From assembly GCA_031292485.1 (NCBI GenBank), contig JARLHA010000070.1:147667-211666 (forward strand): DNA of 64,000 nucleotides, read 5' to 3'. The stretch is from Mucilaginibacter sp. GTDB lineage: Bacteria; Bacteroidota; Bacteroidia; Sphingobacteriales; Sphingobacteriaceae. Below the pieces are notes generated by a model, which saw nothing but the letters and a program-made list of their open reading frames with translations, had not been told where the DNA came from and searched no databases. Below, one piece after another: positions 1 through 8,095 of the stretch (positions are counted from its first letter, which is position 1; each line of letters begins with the position of its first letter). The translations under genes were made by a program, and so were the position numbers.

Positions 1-350
1 TTATAATATTCCCAATAGGATTGTTTGTAAACGGTATAAGTTGAAATATAATAGTGAAAAACAGGCCAAAGCACATCATTGCTGAACCCTTCATAATACT
101 GATTAATCTCTTCCTGGTCTAAAAACACAGGCACAAGGCTCATATCATTGAGTTGCGCCCTAATATCTTCGCGGTCGTGCTGCCCGGTTACCTCTATACC
201 GGGCCACCCTATCCATTTGTTGTTACCGTGTTTATAAACCGAGCCAAGGCCGGTTGCCAAACCGCCTTCACTTGAAGAGAAAACATAGCCATCGTCCGTT
301 TTTGATGTTTTTACAGGGAGCCTGTTAGATACAATGATTGTTTTTGGCAT
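1..350 (-). CDS. otsA: Trehalose-6-phosphate synthase (GT20), N-terminal part, cut by the window edge
   Basis: Reading leftward from ATG at 348-350, the 116 visible codons begin MPKTIIVSNRLPVK and contain SEGGLATGL and WPVFHYY. These are typical of the N-terminal half of GT20 trehalose-phosphate synthases, where the GGL loop contacts the nucleotide sugar. The enzyme joins UDP-glucose and glucose-6-phosphate to give trehalose-6-phosphate for osmotic or stress protection in the cytoplasm. In Bacteroidota the gene is often a fusion with a C-terminal trehalose-phosphatase domain, which cannot be judged here because the gene runs past position 1. A perfect palindrome lies 2 bases upstream of the start codon. 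Confidence 0.88.
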   Translation of the reverse strand, partial: MPKTIIVSNRLPVKTSKTDDGYVFSSSEGGLATGLGSVYKHGNNKWIGWPGIEVTGQHDREDIRAQLNDMSLVPVFLDQEEINQYYEGFSNDVLWPVFHYYISTYTVYKQSYWEYY

Positions 351-352
351 AA

Positions 353-375
353 AAACCTTTTATGATAAAAGGTTT
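353..375. promoter_or_regulatory. Perfect 10-bp inverted repeat upstream of otsA
   Basis: AAACCTTTTA and TAAAAGGTTT are perfect inverted copies separated by 3 bases, lying immediately upstream of the otsA start codon. It could be an operator or a leader hairpin near the ribosome entry region. It has no T-run in the direction of either neighbour that would make it an obvious terminator. Function is inferred only from position and symmetry. Confidence 0.35.
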
Positions 376-434
376 CTTTATCAAAGTTGTTTTAAAAAAA
401 ACCGCAAAACAACGTCGTGCAAGCATATTTTTAC

Positions 435-466
435 AAAAATAGCCGCCTGCACAAGGCAGACGGCTA
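435..466 (-). terminator. Intrinsic terminator of the secreted PepSY-like gene
   Basis: On the minus strand a stem TAGCCGTCTGC / GCAGGCGGCTA (one mismatch, loop of about 4 bases) is followed by TTTTTG. It lies about 30 bases beyond the stop codon of the gene ending at 496. Confidence 0.75.
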
Positions 467-495
467 CGAATAGATAGATTAAATTAAGCGATAAC

Positions 496-978
496 TTATT
501 TTACTTGTTTAAAGAAGTCAAGGTTACCTGAACCTGTTACCCTAACCAATACTTCGTGGTTATCATTCTTCAAATCAACGAAGTATGAAGTAGCGTCGAT
601 GTCGCTGTTAATATCTTCATTTGTTTGGTAAACGATCACACTAACAGGAGTATATTCCTTGTATTGTTCAGCGATCAGTTTTTGCGATTTAGCAGGGATA
701 GCTTTATAGCTGATAGTTTGGGTGGTGCCCAGGAAATCACCGCTAAGGTTGTAAAACGCGGTTTTTTTGGTACCATCGATCAAAAATTCAGCTTTCTGAA
801 CGTTTTTGTTAACTGTCCAAACTACGCTGGTCGCACCGGCAAAGTCGGCAGCAAACTCTTGTTGAACATAATATGAAGCAGTAGCAGTGTTTTCATTAGC
901 TTTTTTACCGCCATCGGCAGCAAATACAGTTACGCTGAATAAAGCAGCAGTTGCGATTGTTAAAAATATTTTTTTCAT
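496..978 (-). CDS. Small secreted PepSY-like protein
   Basis: A 160-residue protein. The ATG at 976-978 is preferred over one 8 codons upstream because it directly opens a signal peptide (MKKIFLTIATAALFSVTVFA, cleavage near AFA/AD). The mature part has alternating short strands (VVWTVNKNVQKAEFLIDG, TAFYNLSGDFLGTT) like the secreted PepSY-like / BLIP-like proteins common in Bacteroidota, which are periplasmic or surface proteins of unknown role. The gene has its own promoter and terminator, so it is monocistronic. Family assignment is by pattern only. Confidence 0.7.
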   Translation of the reverse strand: MKKIFLTIATAALFSVTVFAADGGKKANENTATASYYVQQEFAADFAGATSVVWTVNKNVQKAEFLIDGTKKTAFYNLSGDFLGTTQTISYKAIPAKSQKLIAEQYKEYTPVSVIVYQTNEDINSDIDATSYFVDLKNDNHEVLVRVTGSGNLDFFKQVK

Positions 979-1004
979 GGTTGTTTTTAATTTTAAATCC
1001 ATAA

Positions 1005-1033
1005 CAAAAGTAGATATATTTTACCAATTACAA
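1005..1033 (-). promoter_or_regulatory. Bacteroidota-type promoter of the PepSY-like gene
   Basis: On the minus strand a -7 box TACTTTTG (1005-1012, consensus TAnnTTTG) is preceded 18 bases upstream by TTG (1031-1033). This matches the spacing of Bacteroidota sigma-A promoters. It lies 26 bases before the ATG. Confidence 0.55.
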
Positions 1034-1229
1034 CAATATTATTTCACTTTTATGATAATTTCATAATCTTAACCCATTTTTGATGATAATTTTAAATTTT
1101 CGCAATTCACTTAGTGTAATATTTACAATATGTCAATCAAAAAACCACTTAAAAAAGGCTTGATTTTAATTGTAATGCATTTTTAACGTTAATTTAACCT
1201 GAAAAATGTCATTTAAGCGTCATGAGGAC

Positions 1230-1313
1230 GGTTATTGGTTGATTAAGTTGGATTAAGTTGATTGAGTTAGATAACTTTTCATTCGAAAACCAATCCACTT
1301 AATCAACCGGTTC
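1230..1313. repeat. Word hairpin built on GTTGATTAAGTTG
   Basis: The left arm repeats GATTAAGTTGGATTAAGTTG. The right arm AATCCACTTAATCAACC is the inverted copy of its first part (one mismatch). The same word family recurs at 1512-1545, 6916-7020 and 24260-24275, so this is an interspersed element. Confidence 0.65.
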
Positions 1314-1334
1314 TATGACGGATAGTGTGGGTGA

Positions 1335-1475
1335 TTTAAACGCAGAGATGCAGAGAATACACAAAGTTCGCTGAGTTTTTAAATTTTGCAGGCTGTTTAT
1401 ATATTCAAATACCTTTAAAAAATAAAATTATTCCTCTGTGAACTCAGTGTCTTCTCTGTTTCTCCTGTGTTAAAA
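1335..1475. repeat. Long imperfect inverted repeat (GCAGAGA words)
   Basis: The left arm (1335-1379, ACGCAGAGATGCAGAGAATA onward) and the right arm (1432-1475, read on the other strand) align over roughly 40 bases with several mismatches, around a 52-base AT-rich centre. No coding capacity. Likely a non-autonomous interspersed repeat. Confidence 0.6.
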
Positions 1476-1548
1476 AACTTCTTTAATTAGTTCCTACCAA
1501 TACAAACCGTTATAGAGCCAATCAACCCAATCAACCACACACTAATAC

Positions 1549-2355
1549 TCAACCATTATCCGCAAAGCCTGGATATAGGGTCATCCCGCCATCCATAAAA
1601 ATGGTAGTGCCGGTGATATAGTCGGCTTCGTCGGAGGCGAGCCAGGTAGCAAGTTTGCCAATGTCCTCAGGTTCGCCTATGCGATTGTAGGGGATAAGGG
1701 TTAGTAATTTATTCAGCGCATCGGGGGTATCCCATGCGCTTTTGTTTATCGGGGTTTGTATGGCGCCGGGGCCTATAGCCACTACGCGGATCTTATGCGG
1801 GGCTAGTTCCTGCGCAATGCTTTTCATAAACATGCTGATGCCGCCTTTGCTGGTGGCATAATTTACATGACCCGCCCATGGAATTACTTCGTGCACGCTG
1901 CTCATGCAGATAATTTTGCCTGCAGCCTTGCTCCTGCCTTCAACCACTCCCCTTTTTATAAATTCTTTGGCTGCTTCGCGTGCACAAAGGAACTGACCGG
2001 TCAGGTTGATACCGATAACGGTATTCCATTGCTCCAGGGTCATATCCACAAAGCGGGAATCACGCTGCAGGCCGGCATTGTTTACCAGGATATCAATAGT
2101 ACCATATTGCCGGTACATTTCGGCAAACATGGCCTTTACGTCATCTTCTTTGCTGATATCCGCATGGATAGCATAAGCTTTGCCGCCTGCGGCTGTTATT
2201 TCATCAACGGTTTGTTCGGCTACTTCGTGGGCATCCACATGGTTGATGATCACGTTGGCGCCCGCGGCCGCCATGGCCAACGCTACGCCTTTACCTATGC
2301 CGCTGTCGGCACCCGTTATTAATGCCGATTGTCCCTGTAATGCTGTTGAATTCAT
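1549..2355 (-). CDS. SDR oxidoreductase, glucose 1-dehydrogenase type
   Basis: A 268-residue classical short-chain dehydrogenase. It has the nucleotide-binding motif TGADSGIGKG at 14-23, NNAG near 91, and the catalytic Ser-Tyr-Lys set (SSVHEVIPWAGHVNYATSKGG, residues about 151-171). The C-terminal FMDGGMTLYPGF matches bacterial glucose 1-dehydrogenases, which oxidise beta-D-glucose to gluconolactone with NAD(P). Substrate is inferred from family resemblance only. The gene stands alone, and its stop is preceded by iterated-word sequence. Confidence 0.75.
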   Translation of the reverse strand: MNSTALQGQSALITGADSGIGKGVALAMAAAGANVIINHVDAHEVAEQTVDEITAAGGKAYAIHADISKEDDVKAMFAEMYRQYGTIDILVNNAGLQRDSRFVDMTLEQWNTVIGINLTGQFLCAREAAKEFIKRGVVEGRSKAAGKIICMSSVHEVIPWAGHVNYATSKGGISMFMKSIAQELAPHKIRVVAIGPGAIQTPINKSAWDTPDALNKLLTLIPYNRIGEPEDIGKLATWLASDEADYITGTTIFMDGGMTLYPGFADNG

Positions 2356-2439
2356 AGATTTTTATTTTTTATTTATTTTCAAGAGTTAGTATGATAAGAT
2401 TAAAACCAGTCCCAAAGGATTGACCAGTTAAATTTCAAC

Positions 2440-2465
2440 AAAAAAGGCAGGAGAACCCGGCCTGC
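2440..2465 (-). terminator. Intrinsic terminator after the decayed outer-membrane gene
   Basis: On the minus strand, stem GCAGG / CCTGC is followed by CTTTTTTG. It lies 46 bases past the stop of the remnant at 2511, suggesting that a real transcription unit once ended here. Confidence 0.5.
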
Positions 2466-2510
2466 ACAAAAATAATACAATTAATTATTAGGCAACAAAA
2501 AAGAAATTGA

Positions 2511-2590
2511 TTACTTGCCTTTTAAAGAGAAGTTATACCCAATGCGCACGGCAAACATACTGATCACGTTCCCCTCGGTATAATAATTTG
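2511..2590 (-). pseudogene. C-terminal remnant of an outer-membrane beta-barrel gene
   Basis: The last 25 codons before a TAA at 2511 read NYYTEGNVISMFAVRIGYNF and then SLKGK. This is an alternating hydrophobic strand ending in an aromatic residue, as in the last strand of Bacteroidota outer-membrane barrels. Upstream it dissolves into the GTGCAAATG word repeat, so no intact gene exists. A continuous frame of 66 codons can be read, but its first 40 codons are repeat translation rich in Cys and His. Confidence 0.45.
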
Positions 2591-2710
2591 AGGTGCAGAT
2601 ATGCAAATGTGCGAATGTTGAAGAAAATGTGCAGATTTCTGATGTGCAGATGAAAAAAAATAAAATATTTAAGTGCCTATTCATTTGCACATCAGCACAT
2701 TTGCACATCA
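2590..2710. repeat. Word hairpin built on TGTGCAAATG
   Basis: The left arm (2590-2652) iterates GTGCAGAT and ATGCAAATGTGC. The right arm (2680-2710) carries the inverted words CATTTGCACATCAGCACATT. The right arm contains the TGA stop of mqnA (2708-2710). Such units are dispersed elements rather than part of either gene. Confidence 0.6.
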
Positions 2711-3451
2711 AAGAACTTTAATGTACTCCAAAAACAAATACAAAGCTTTCTTTTTACCTTCTGTCAAATCAAAATCGAGTTTGTGCATCAGGTAATCTTC
2801 CAGGTCGAAATCGGGCCTTGCGGGTAATTCTTTCAGCAATTCGGCACGATGGTCGAGCCCGAATTTAAGCGCCACGTTAAATTCATCCATAAATTCCTTC
2901 GGGATGGGTTTATTCGCTATCCAGGCAGCAAAAACAAAAGGGAGGCCGGTAAATTTTTGCCATTCTTCGGCCAGGTCATACACAAATGCATATTTTTCCA
3001 TTTTGCCGAATGTCCGGTCGCCTATTTGCACGAAGGCCGTGGTTGCGTTAGTGGATTCCGAATAATCACTGGCATTAACCACCAGTTCAGGAGTTGTTTT
3101 CCAAAAGTTTTTCAGTAATACTTTCGCCAGGTTATTGGACGAACGTGATTGCGGATCCAACTGCAAAGTTGTGACCTCATGGATATCACAATTACTGAAG
3201 ATAAATACAGAATTAACGGCGCCAACTGCGCCGATACAATATTCAGCCACAATTTCCCATATCGGCAGGCTTAAAGTTGCCGCCACCGGAATCAGCCCAA
3301 TATCCACTACATCATCGATGAGTTTTTGGGCGCAATCTGTCGGGTTATCAAGGCTCAGCTCAATTTTTTCGGTAATGCCTGAATGCTGGAGGCCGTATAT
3401 AAAGGGTTTGGTATTGGTATAGCTAACGGCTGATATTCTGATCTTATCCAC
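2708..3451 (-). CDS. mqnA: Chorismate dehydratase MqnA (futalosine menaquinone pathway)
   Basis: A 247-residue protein of the MqnA/MqnD fold (periplasmic-binding-protein type II), opening IRISAVSYTNTKPFIYGL, where SYTNTKP is the family signature. MqnA dehydrates chorismate to 3-[(1-carboxyvinyl)oxy]benzoate, the first committed step of futalosine menaquinone synthesis. The start is GTG at 3451, 8 bases after the upstream gene ends at 3460. mqnE lies two genes upstream, which supports the pathway. The stop codon is supplied by a word repeat. Confidence 0.88.
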   Translation of the reverse strand: MDKIRISAVSYTNTKPFIYGLQHSGITEKIELSLDNPTDCAQKLIDDVVDIGLIPVAATLSLPIWEIVAEYCIGAVGAVNSVFIFSNCDIHEVTTLQLDPQSRSSNNLAKVLLKNFWKTTPELVVNASDYSESTNATTAFVQIGDRTFGKMEKYAFVYDLAEEWQKFTGLPFVFAAWIANKPIPKEFMDEFNVALKFGLDHRAELLKELPARPDFDLEDYLMHKLDFDLTEGKKKALYLFLEYIKVL

Positions 3452-3459
3452 AAAAAATA

Positions 3460-4077
3460 TTAAATGTTTTTTAAATGTTCGGCGTTATTGAAATCAACGA
3501 TCTCGTATTTTTCGCCGTCAAAAGTAACTTTATATAACACCAGGTTCTGATGAGGAAATGAATCCATTTCCGTAAGCGGCTTATTGGTCAACAGGCATAA
3601 AATAAGCCTGAGCGCGCGTCCGTGCATACAAATCAGTACCGTTTCTTCCTCAGGGTGGCTCATAATAACTTTAAGCGCTTCCTGCTGGCGGGCTTTTACC
3701 TCATTCGGGCTTTCGCCGCCTTCAAATTTAGCATCCAGGTTACCATCCACCCATTCGCGCATGATCTTTAAAAAATCGCCACGGTTTTCGGGCGTTGCAG
3801 GCTGCCCCTCGTGAATCCCCCAACCCAGCTCATCAAGCCCGGCCAGTTTTTCGTAAGGGATTCCCAGGTCAATAAAATGCTGGATGCTTTGCTGGGTGCG
3901 TTTTAACTCGGATATATAAATTTTATCGAAAGGAACTGATTTATAAGCATTGAAAAATGCCAGCGCCTGTTTGCGCCCTTCGTCATTCAGGTCGGTATTC
4001 ATGCCCCGGCCCTGGATGATGCCCTGTTTGTTTAAATCAGTTTGCCCGTGCCGGACGATGTATAGGGTTTTTGTCAT
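3460..4077 (-). CDS. Histidine phosphatase family protein (phosphoglycerate-mutase-like)
   Basis: A 205-residue protein with the phosphohistidine motif LYIVRHGQTDLN at the N-terminus and the second active-site His in ICMHGRALRL near residue 155. The family removes phosphate from small metabolites. The exact substrate is not visible. It sits between mqnE and mqnA on the same strand with a short gap to mqnA, so a cotranscribed role in or near menaquinone synthesis is possible but unproven. Its first codons lie inside a word repeat. Confidence 0.8.
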   Translation of the reverse strand: MTKTLYIVRHGQTDLNKQGIIQGRGMNTDLNDEGRKQALAFFNAYKSVPFDKIYISELKRTQQSIQHFIDLGIPYEKLAGLDELGWGIHEGQPATPENRGDFLKIMREWVDGNLDAKFEGGESPNEVKARQQEALKVIMSHPEEETVLICMHGRALRLILCLLTNKPLTEMDSFPHQNLVLYKVTFDGEKYEIVDFNNAEHLKNI

Positions 4078-4173
4078 TGAGTCATTGCGTCATTTAGTCA
4101 TTGGATGTTTGTTATTCGCTGTCGGTTGGTCATCCAGTGTTGCTAAGAGCAATGACTCAATGACTCAATGACT
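4075..4173. repeat. Word hairpin built on ATGACTCAATGACTCA
   Basis: The left arm near 4075-4108 iterates GAGTCATT. The right arm near 4150-4171 is CAATGACTCAATGACTCAAT and continues to the mqnE stop (4172-4174). The unit fills the whole gap between the histidine phosphatase start and the mqnE stop. Confidence 0.6.
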
Positions 4174-5365
4174 AATTTATAACAGGTAATTTATAATACG
4201 ATGGTTTTACCTCATCCGGGAATTTGAAATCAGTGTAATCTGTTACAACGTTGTAAAGCGTGTCACGTTCAATTGGCTGGCGGCCCACTTGTTTGATCAG
4301 TTCAACCAGTTGTTTGGTGCTCATCGCCGGGTGTTGTTCTTCAGCACCTGCCATCGAATAGATCTTCGTGGTATCATCTAAAGTACCATCGATATCATCC
4401 ACACCAAAATTCAATGACAATTGTGCGGTTGTGCGACTGATCATCGCCCAATAAGCCTTAATGTGGTCAAAGTTATCAAGGTAAATACGGGATATGGCGT
4501 AATTGCGCAAATCTTCTATCACCGATACTTCGGGTACATGCGACATCTGGTTATCCTGGTTGCGGAACTTTAACGGTATAAACGTTTGAAAACCGCCGGT
4601 TTTATCCTGTAGTTCACGAAGCCTTTCCATATGGTCAACCCGGTGCCAGAACTGCTCGATATGGCCGTATAACATCGTTGCATTTGAACGTGCGCCCAGT
4701 TTATGCCATTCTTCGTGGATAGCCAGCCATTGTTCGGCGTTACATTTATCTTTGGCGATCTGTTCCCTTATTTCAGGATGAAATATTTCAGCCCCGCCTC
4801 CGGGGATCGATTGCAAGCCGGCATCAAACATCATGCGCATGCCTGTTGCATAGTCAATTTTAGCTTTTTTAAAGATGTAATGATATTCAACCGGTGTAAG
4901 CGCCTTAATATGCAGCTCAGGCCTGTGCGCCCTGATCCTGCTGAACAATTCGCTATAAAAAGCCACATCGTACTGCGGTAAAACCCCGCCAACAATATGC
5001 ACTTCGGTAACCGGCTCGTTATCGTATTTTTTTACGATATCGAACATCTCGTCCATGGTGTACTCCCACCCTTCTGAGCGTTGTTTAATCAAAACCGAGT
5101 ACGAACAAAACTTGCAATCGTAAACACAAAGGTTAGTGGGTTCGATATGAAAGTTACGGTTAAAATAGGTTTTGTTTCCGTGACGTTTTTCGCGGATATA
5201 GTTTGCCAGAACGCCCAGGTAGCCTAACTCGCCTTTTTCAAAAAGCAAGACACCTTCATCAAAAGTGATGCGTTCGGCATGAAGTACTTTTTCAGCAATA
5301 TGTTTCAGATCAGCCGGAAGATCCGGATTTTGGAGTAATAGCAGGAGATTATTTTCAGTTTCCAT
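4172..5365 (-). CDS. mqnE: Aminofutalosine synthase MqnE (radical SAM)
   Basis: A 397-residue radical-SAM protein with the 4Fe-4S motif CVYDCKFC (Cys80, Cys84, Cys87) in the context IEPTNLCVYDCKFCSYS, typical of the MqnE/MqnC/CofH group. The length and the neighbouring mqnA favour MqnE, which joins the MqnA product to adenosine from SAM to give aminofutalosine. MqnC (cyclic dehypoxanthine futalosine synthase) is a close paralogue and remains the main alternative. Start at ATG 5363-5365. Monodirectional with the histidine phosphatase and mqnA. Confidence 0.85.
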   Translation of the reverse strand: METENNLLLLLQNPDLPADLKHIAEKVLHAERITFDEGVLLFEKGELGYLGVLANYIREKRHGNKTYFNRNFHIEPTNLCVYDCKFCSYSVLIKQRSEGWEYTMDEMFDIVKKYDNEPVTEVHIVGGVLPQYDVAFYSELFSRIRAHRPELHIKALTPVEYHYIFKKAKIDYATGMRMMFDAGLQSIPGGGAEIFHPEIREQIAKDKCNAEQWLAIHEEWHKLGARSNATMLYGHIEQFWHRVDHMERLRELQDKTGGFQTFIPLKFRNQDNQMSHVPEVSVIEDLRNYAISRIYLDNFDHIKAYWAMISRTTAQLSLNFGVDDIDGTLDDTTKIYSMAGAEEQHPAMSTKQLVELIKQVGRQPIERDTLYNVVTDYTDFKFPDEVKPSYYKLPVIN

Positions 5366-5435
5366 TCAAAAAACTTTGTGCAAAAATAGCAAATGTTAAT
5401 GTAATGACGGTGTAAGATTATTGTTTAAACAGATA

Positions 5436-6050
5436 TCAAAGACTATAATCGTATTTAACATTCAGTCCGCTTAACTTATTTACCTTGCCCAGTACCTGAT
5501 TTACCTGGGTTTTCCGGATGGATAATTGTATACTGCATTCATTATCAAAATTTTGGCTGATGATCTGCAGGTTGTCTTCCTTAATTATCCGCATAATATC
5601 ATTCATTTGCAAGTAGTCAAAATGCACCGTGTAAAAATCGTTAACTGTTTTTTCGATGACCACAGCATGGTTGAGCGCTTCCTCGGTGGCTGTTTTATAG
5701 GCGTTGATTAGCCCTGGCACACCCAGTAATGTCCCGCCAAAATAGCGGACAACCACCACGGCAATATTTGTTAAATCGCGCGATAAAAGTATGTTCAGGA
5801 TAGGGCGGCCGGCGGTTCCCGAAGGTTCACCATCATCATTGATCCGGAAGACGGAGCGGTCAATACCCAGGCGCAATGCCGAGCAATGGTGATTTGCTTT
5901 CGGATGTTCTGATTTTAGCTTTGCAATGATGGGTTTTAATTCCAACTCAGATTGAACCGGATAAGCAAACCCCAGGAATTTGCTGCCCCGGTCGCGGAAG
6001 AGGCCTTCAGCAGGCTTTTCAATGGTACGGTAGGTGTCTTCAAACAGCAT
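5436..6050 (-). CDS. yigZ: YigZ / IMPACT family protein
   Basis: A 204-residue protein with the UPF0029 signature near residues 75-115 (RINDDGEPSGTAGRPIL, then VVVVRYFGGTLLGVPGL). The C-terminal segment resembles the small ferredoxin-like domain of this family. Cytoplasmic, with no settled biochemical role in bacteria. Start ATG 6048-6050, 7 bases downstream of the DMT transporter stop, suggesting cotranscription. Confidence 0.85.
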   Translation of the reverse strand: MLFEDTYRTIEKPAEGLFRDRGSKFLGFAYPVQSELELKPIIAKLKSEHPKANHHCSALRLGIDRSVFRINDDGEPSGTAGRPILNILLSRDLTNIAVVVVRYFGGTLLGVPGLINAYKTATEEALNHAVVIEKTVNDFYTVHFDYLQMNDIMRIIKEDNLQIISQNFDNECSIQLSIRKTQVNQVLGKVNKLSGLNVKYDYSL

Positions 6051-6057
6051 TCAACAA

Positions 6058-6915
6058 TCAGGATATAGACAAAATTGCAACGGCAATAATAGCGATAAGG
6101 ATGCCCGCTTTGTTGAGCAGGCTCAGCTTTTCTTTAAAAATAATTAGTCCAATTAAAGCGCCGAACACGATAACACCGATATTCATCGCTGAAAATACAG
6201 TGGACGGCTGGCTGGCCAACGCTTTGTGTGCCTTTATGTAAAACAGGATATTACAAAAGTTGGCTGTACCCAAAACCCAGCCAATCAGGATATGCGGCCA
6301 CGAAAACCGCATTTTTTTGGTAACAACCTGGTATATCAATCCGGCAAAAGAAAATGCAAAGGCCAGTACAAAAACAATAAACAGCGAAGTGCCATAGGTT
6401 ACCGCTTTAAAAGTGGCGATCTGTTTAAATAAAACATCTATCAACCCCATTCCCACAAAAACCATCAACAGGTATAGCCATGCATTTGCAGCCGCTTTGC
6501 CGGCTGCGCCGCCTTTTTTCCATGGGATAGTGCATAATATGGCTGCAAATCCTGTCGCGATGCCAATTGATTTTAAAAGCGTCATCTTTTCGCCAAAAAG
6601 TAAAAAGGCTGCTATGATCGGGATCAATAACGATAAGCGCTGCGCTATATCCGTACGTACGATACCTGATTGTTTTACCGACATTGCCAGGATAACAAAC
6701 AGCATGGGCAGCAATAACCCTAACAACGTATAATTTACGACCGGCGCGCCTGAAAAATTAAGCAGTTTGGGTTTTAAAAATAACCAGCTCAAAAAAATAG
6801 CCATGGAGTAATTCCAAACCACCGCCTGGTAAACGTCAATATGGTACCGTTTAGCCAGCTTTAGCATTACGGATACAATTATACTGCAACAGATGCTTAG
6901 TAAGATGTAGAGCAT
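6058..6915 (-). CDS. DMT/EamA-family membrane transporter
   Basis: A 285-residue integral membrane protein with about ten hydrophobic segments (LYILLSICCSIIVSVMLKL at the start, VIVFGALIGLIIF and AGILIAIIAVAILSIS at the end). This is the two-repeat EamA topology of drug/metabolite transporters. Substrate unknown. It is the first gene of a likely two-gene unit with yigZ, and its upstream gap to ribD is filled by a word hairpin. Confidence 0.75.
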   Translation of the reverse strand: MLYILLSICCSIIVSVMLKLAKRYHIDVYQAVVWNYSMAIFLSWLFLKPKLLNFSGAPVVNYTLLGLLLPMLFVILAMSVKQSGIVRTDIAQRLSLLIPIIAAFLLFGEKMTLLKSIGIATGFAAILCTIPWKKGGAAGKAAANAWLYLLMVFVGMGLIDVLFKQIATFKAVTYGTSLFIVFVLAFAFSFAGLIYQVVTKKMRFSWPHILIGWVLGTANFCNILFYIKAHKALASQPSTVFSAMNIGVIVFGALIGLIIFKEKLSLLNKAGILIAIIAVAILSIS

Positions 6916-7018
6916 TTTAGGTTGATTGGGTTGGGTTAGGTTGACTGAGTTGATTGGGTTGGAGGGAACGGGTATAATTAACCTAATCCAACTTATTCTA
7001 ACTCACTCAACTTAATCA
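6916..7018. repeat. Word hairpin built on GTTGATTGGGTTGG / GTTGATTAAGTTGAG
   Basis: The left arm (about 6919-6962) iterates TTGATTGGGTTGG. The right arm (about 6979-7018) has the inverted words TAACCTAATCCAACTTATTC and CACTCAACTTAATCAAC. The right arm supplies the TGA stop of ribD (7016-7018). Same word family as 1230-1313. Confidence 0.65.
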
Positions 7019-8062
7019 ACTATTTAATAATATCAATAATTTATCATTGCCGACAGCCTGTTCACCCGCTATAGTTCCTTTAATTTCGGGTGATTTGATG
7101 CCTTGTTTTAAATCGACCGGGCCGGTAAAAATACGGGCCTCGTCCCACAAGCCGGCTTCAATAAACGAGTTTAACGTGCGTGCGCCGCCTTCGACAATTA
7201 CAGATTGAATATCCTGCAGGTATAACTGATACAAAATATACTGGGGTACATACCTGTCGAAATCCTCGAGGGCAATATACTTTATTTTGCCATCGATACC
7301 GGTTTTTACTTCATTAAAAACCAATGTTTCAACTGACTGGTCGAATATATTCAAGGTGTTGTTCAGTTCAAGCTTCCTGTCGATCACTATTCTTTTGGGG
7401 TTTTTACCCTCCGCGTATCTCACATTCAACTGCGGGTTATCAATGCCGGCTGTGTGCTTGCCGATCAAAATGGCATCTTCTTCGGCCCGCCACTGGTGCA
7501 CCAGTTTGCGCGATTCGGCGCCTGTAATCCAAAGCTGCGAATTATCATTAGGAGCAAAATAGCCATCGCGTGTTTGTGCCCATTTTAAGATGACATAAGG
7601 CCGGTGTTTTTGCACCCGTGTAAAAAAACGGCGGTTAAGCCATTGGCATTCTTTTTCTAAAACACCAACAGTTACGTTAACACCTGCCGCCAGTAATTTC
7701 TCAATTCCTTTACCGTTTACCGCGTCAAATGGATCGCGGCAGCCGATAACCACCTTGGGGATGTGGTGTTTGATGATGAGATCGGCGCAAGGCGGCGTTT
7801 TGCCATAATGGGCACAAGGCTCAAGGGAAACGTATATGGTGGATTGATCCAGTATATCGGCAGCATCCGAAAAATTAGCGATCACCTGGTTAATCGCGTT
7901 CACCTCGGCATGTGCTTCGCCGTATTTATGGTGATAGCCTTCGCCGATAATGATGGTATCCATCACGATAACAGCCCCCACCATCGGGTTCGGACTGACA
8001 TTGCCAATCCCCAATGCGGCAAGCTCCAGGCAGCGCTGCATATATTTTTCATCTTCTACCAT
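7016..8062 (-). CDS. ribD: Bifunctional riboflavin deaminase/reductase RibD
   Basis: A 348-residue protein. The N-terminal CMP/dCMP-deaminase-type domain has zinc ligands H51 (HAEVNAI, with E53 as general acid) and Cys83/Cys92 (EPCAHYGKTPPC). The C-terminal RibD reductase domain begins near residue 150 (RPYVILKWAQTRDGYF) and ends with the GGARTLNSFI cofactor motif. It deaminates and reduces the GTP-cyclohydrolase-II product in riboflavin synthesis. ATG at 8060-8062, divergent from prmC with only 33 bases between start codons. Confidence 0.92.
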   Translation of the reverse strand: MVEDEKYMQRCLELAALGIGNVSPNPMVGAVIVMDTIIIGEGYHHKYGEAHAEVNAINQVIANFSDAADILDQSTIYVSLEPCAHYGKTPPCADLIIKHHIPKVVIGCRDPFDAVNGKGIEKLLAAGVNVTVGVLEKECQWLNRRFFTRVQKHRPYVILKWAQTRDGYFAPNDNSQLWITGAESRKLVHQWRAEEDAILIGKHTAGIDNPQLNVRYAEGKNPKRIVIDRKLELNNTLNIFDQSVETLVFNEVKTGIDGKIKYIALEDFDRYVPQYILYQLYLQDIQSVIVEGGARTLNSFIEAGLWDEARIFTGPVDLKQGIKSPEIKGTIAGEQAVGNDKLLILLNS

Positions 8063-8095
8063 GCTGCAAAAGTAGCTTTTATGTTACTTTGTTCC

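Larger units (their letters stand above)
1034..1548. other. Intergenic stretch with three repeat units, no gene
   Basis: No convincing open frame on either strand. The first 190 bases are AT-rich and plain. The rest holds three repeat units: a word hairpin at 1230-1313, a long imperfect inverted repeat at 1335-1475, and a partial word repeat at about 1512-1545 (CAATCAACC twice) reaching the stop of the SDR gene. Confidence 0.7.

Noticed and set aside
1867..2322. Long antisense frames within the SDR, thrS, GH63 and other genes
   Set aside because: They are shadows in other frames of strongly supported genes and have no family features.
7763..8095. Long N-terminal extension of prmC
   Set aside because: It overlaps ribD antisense and has no PrmC character. 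The family N-terminus begins at 8096.
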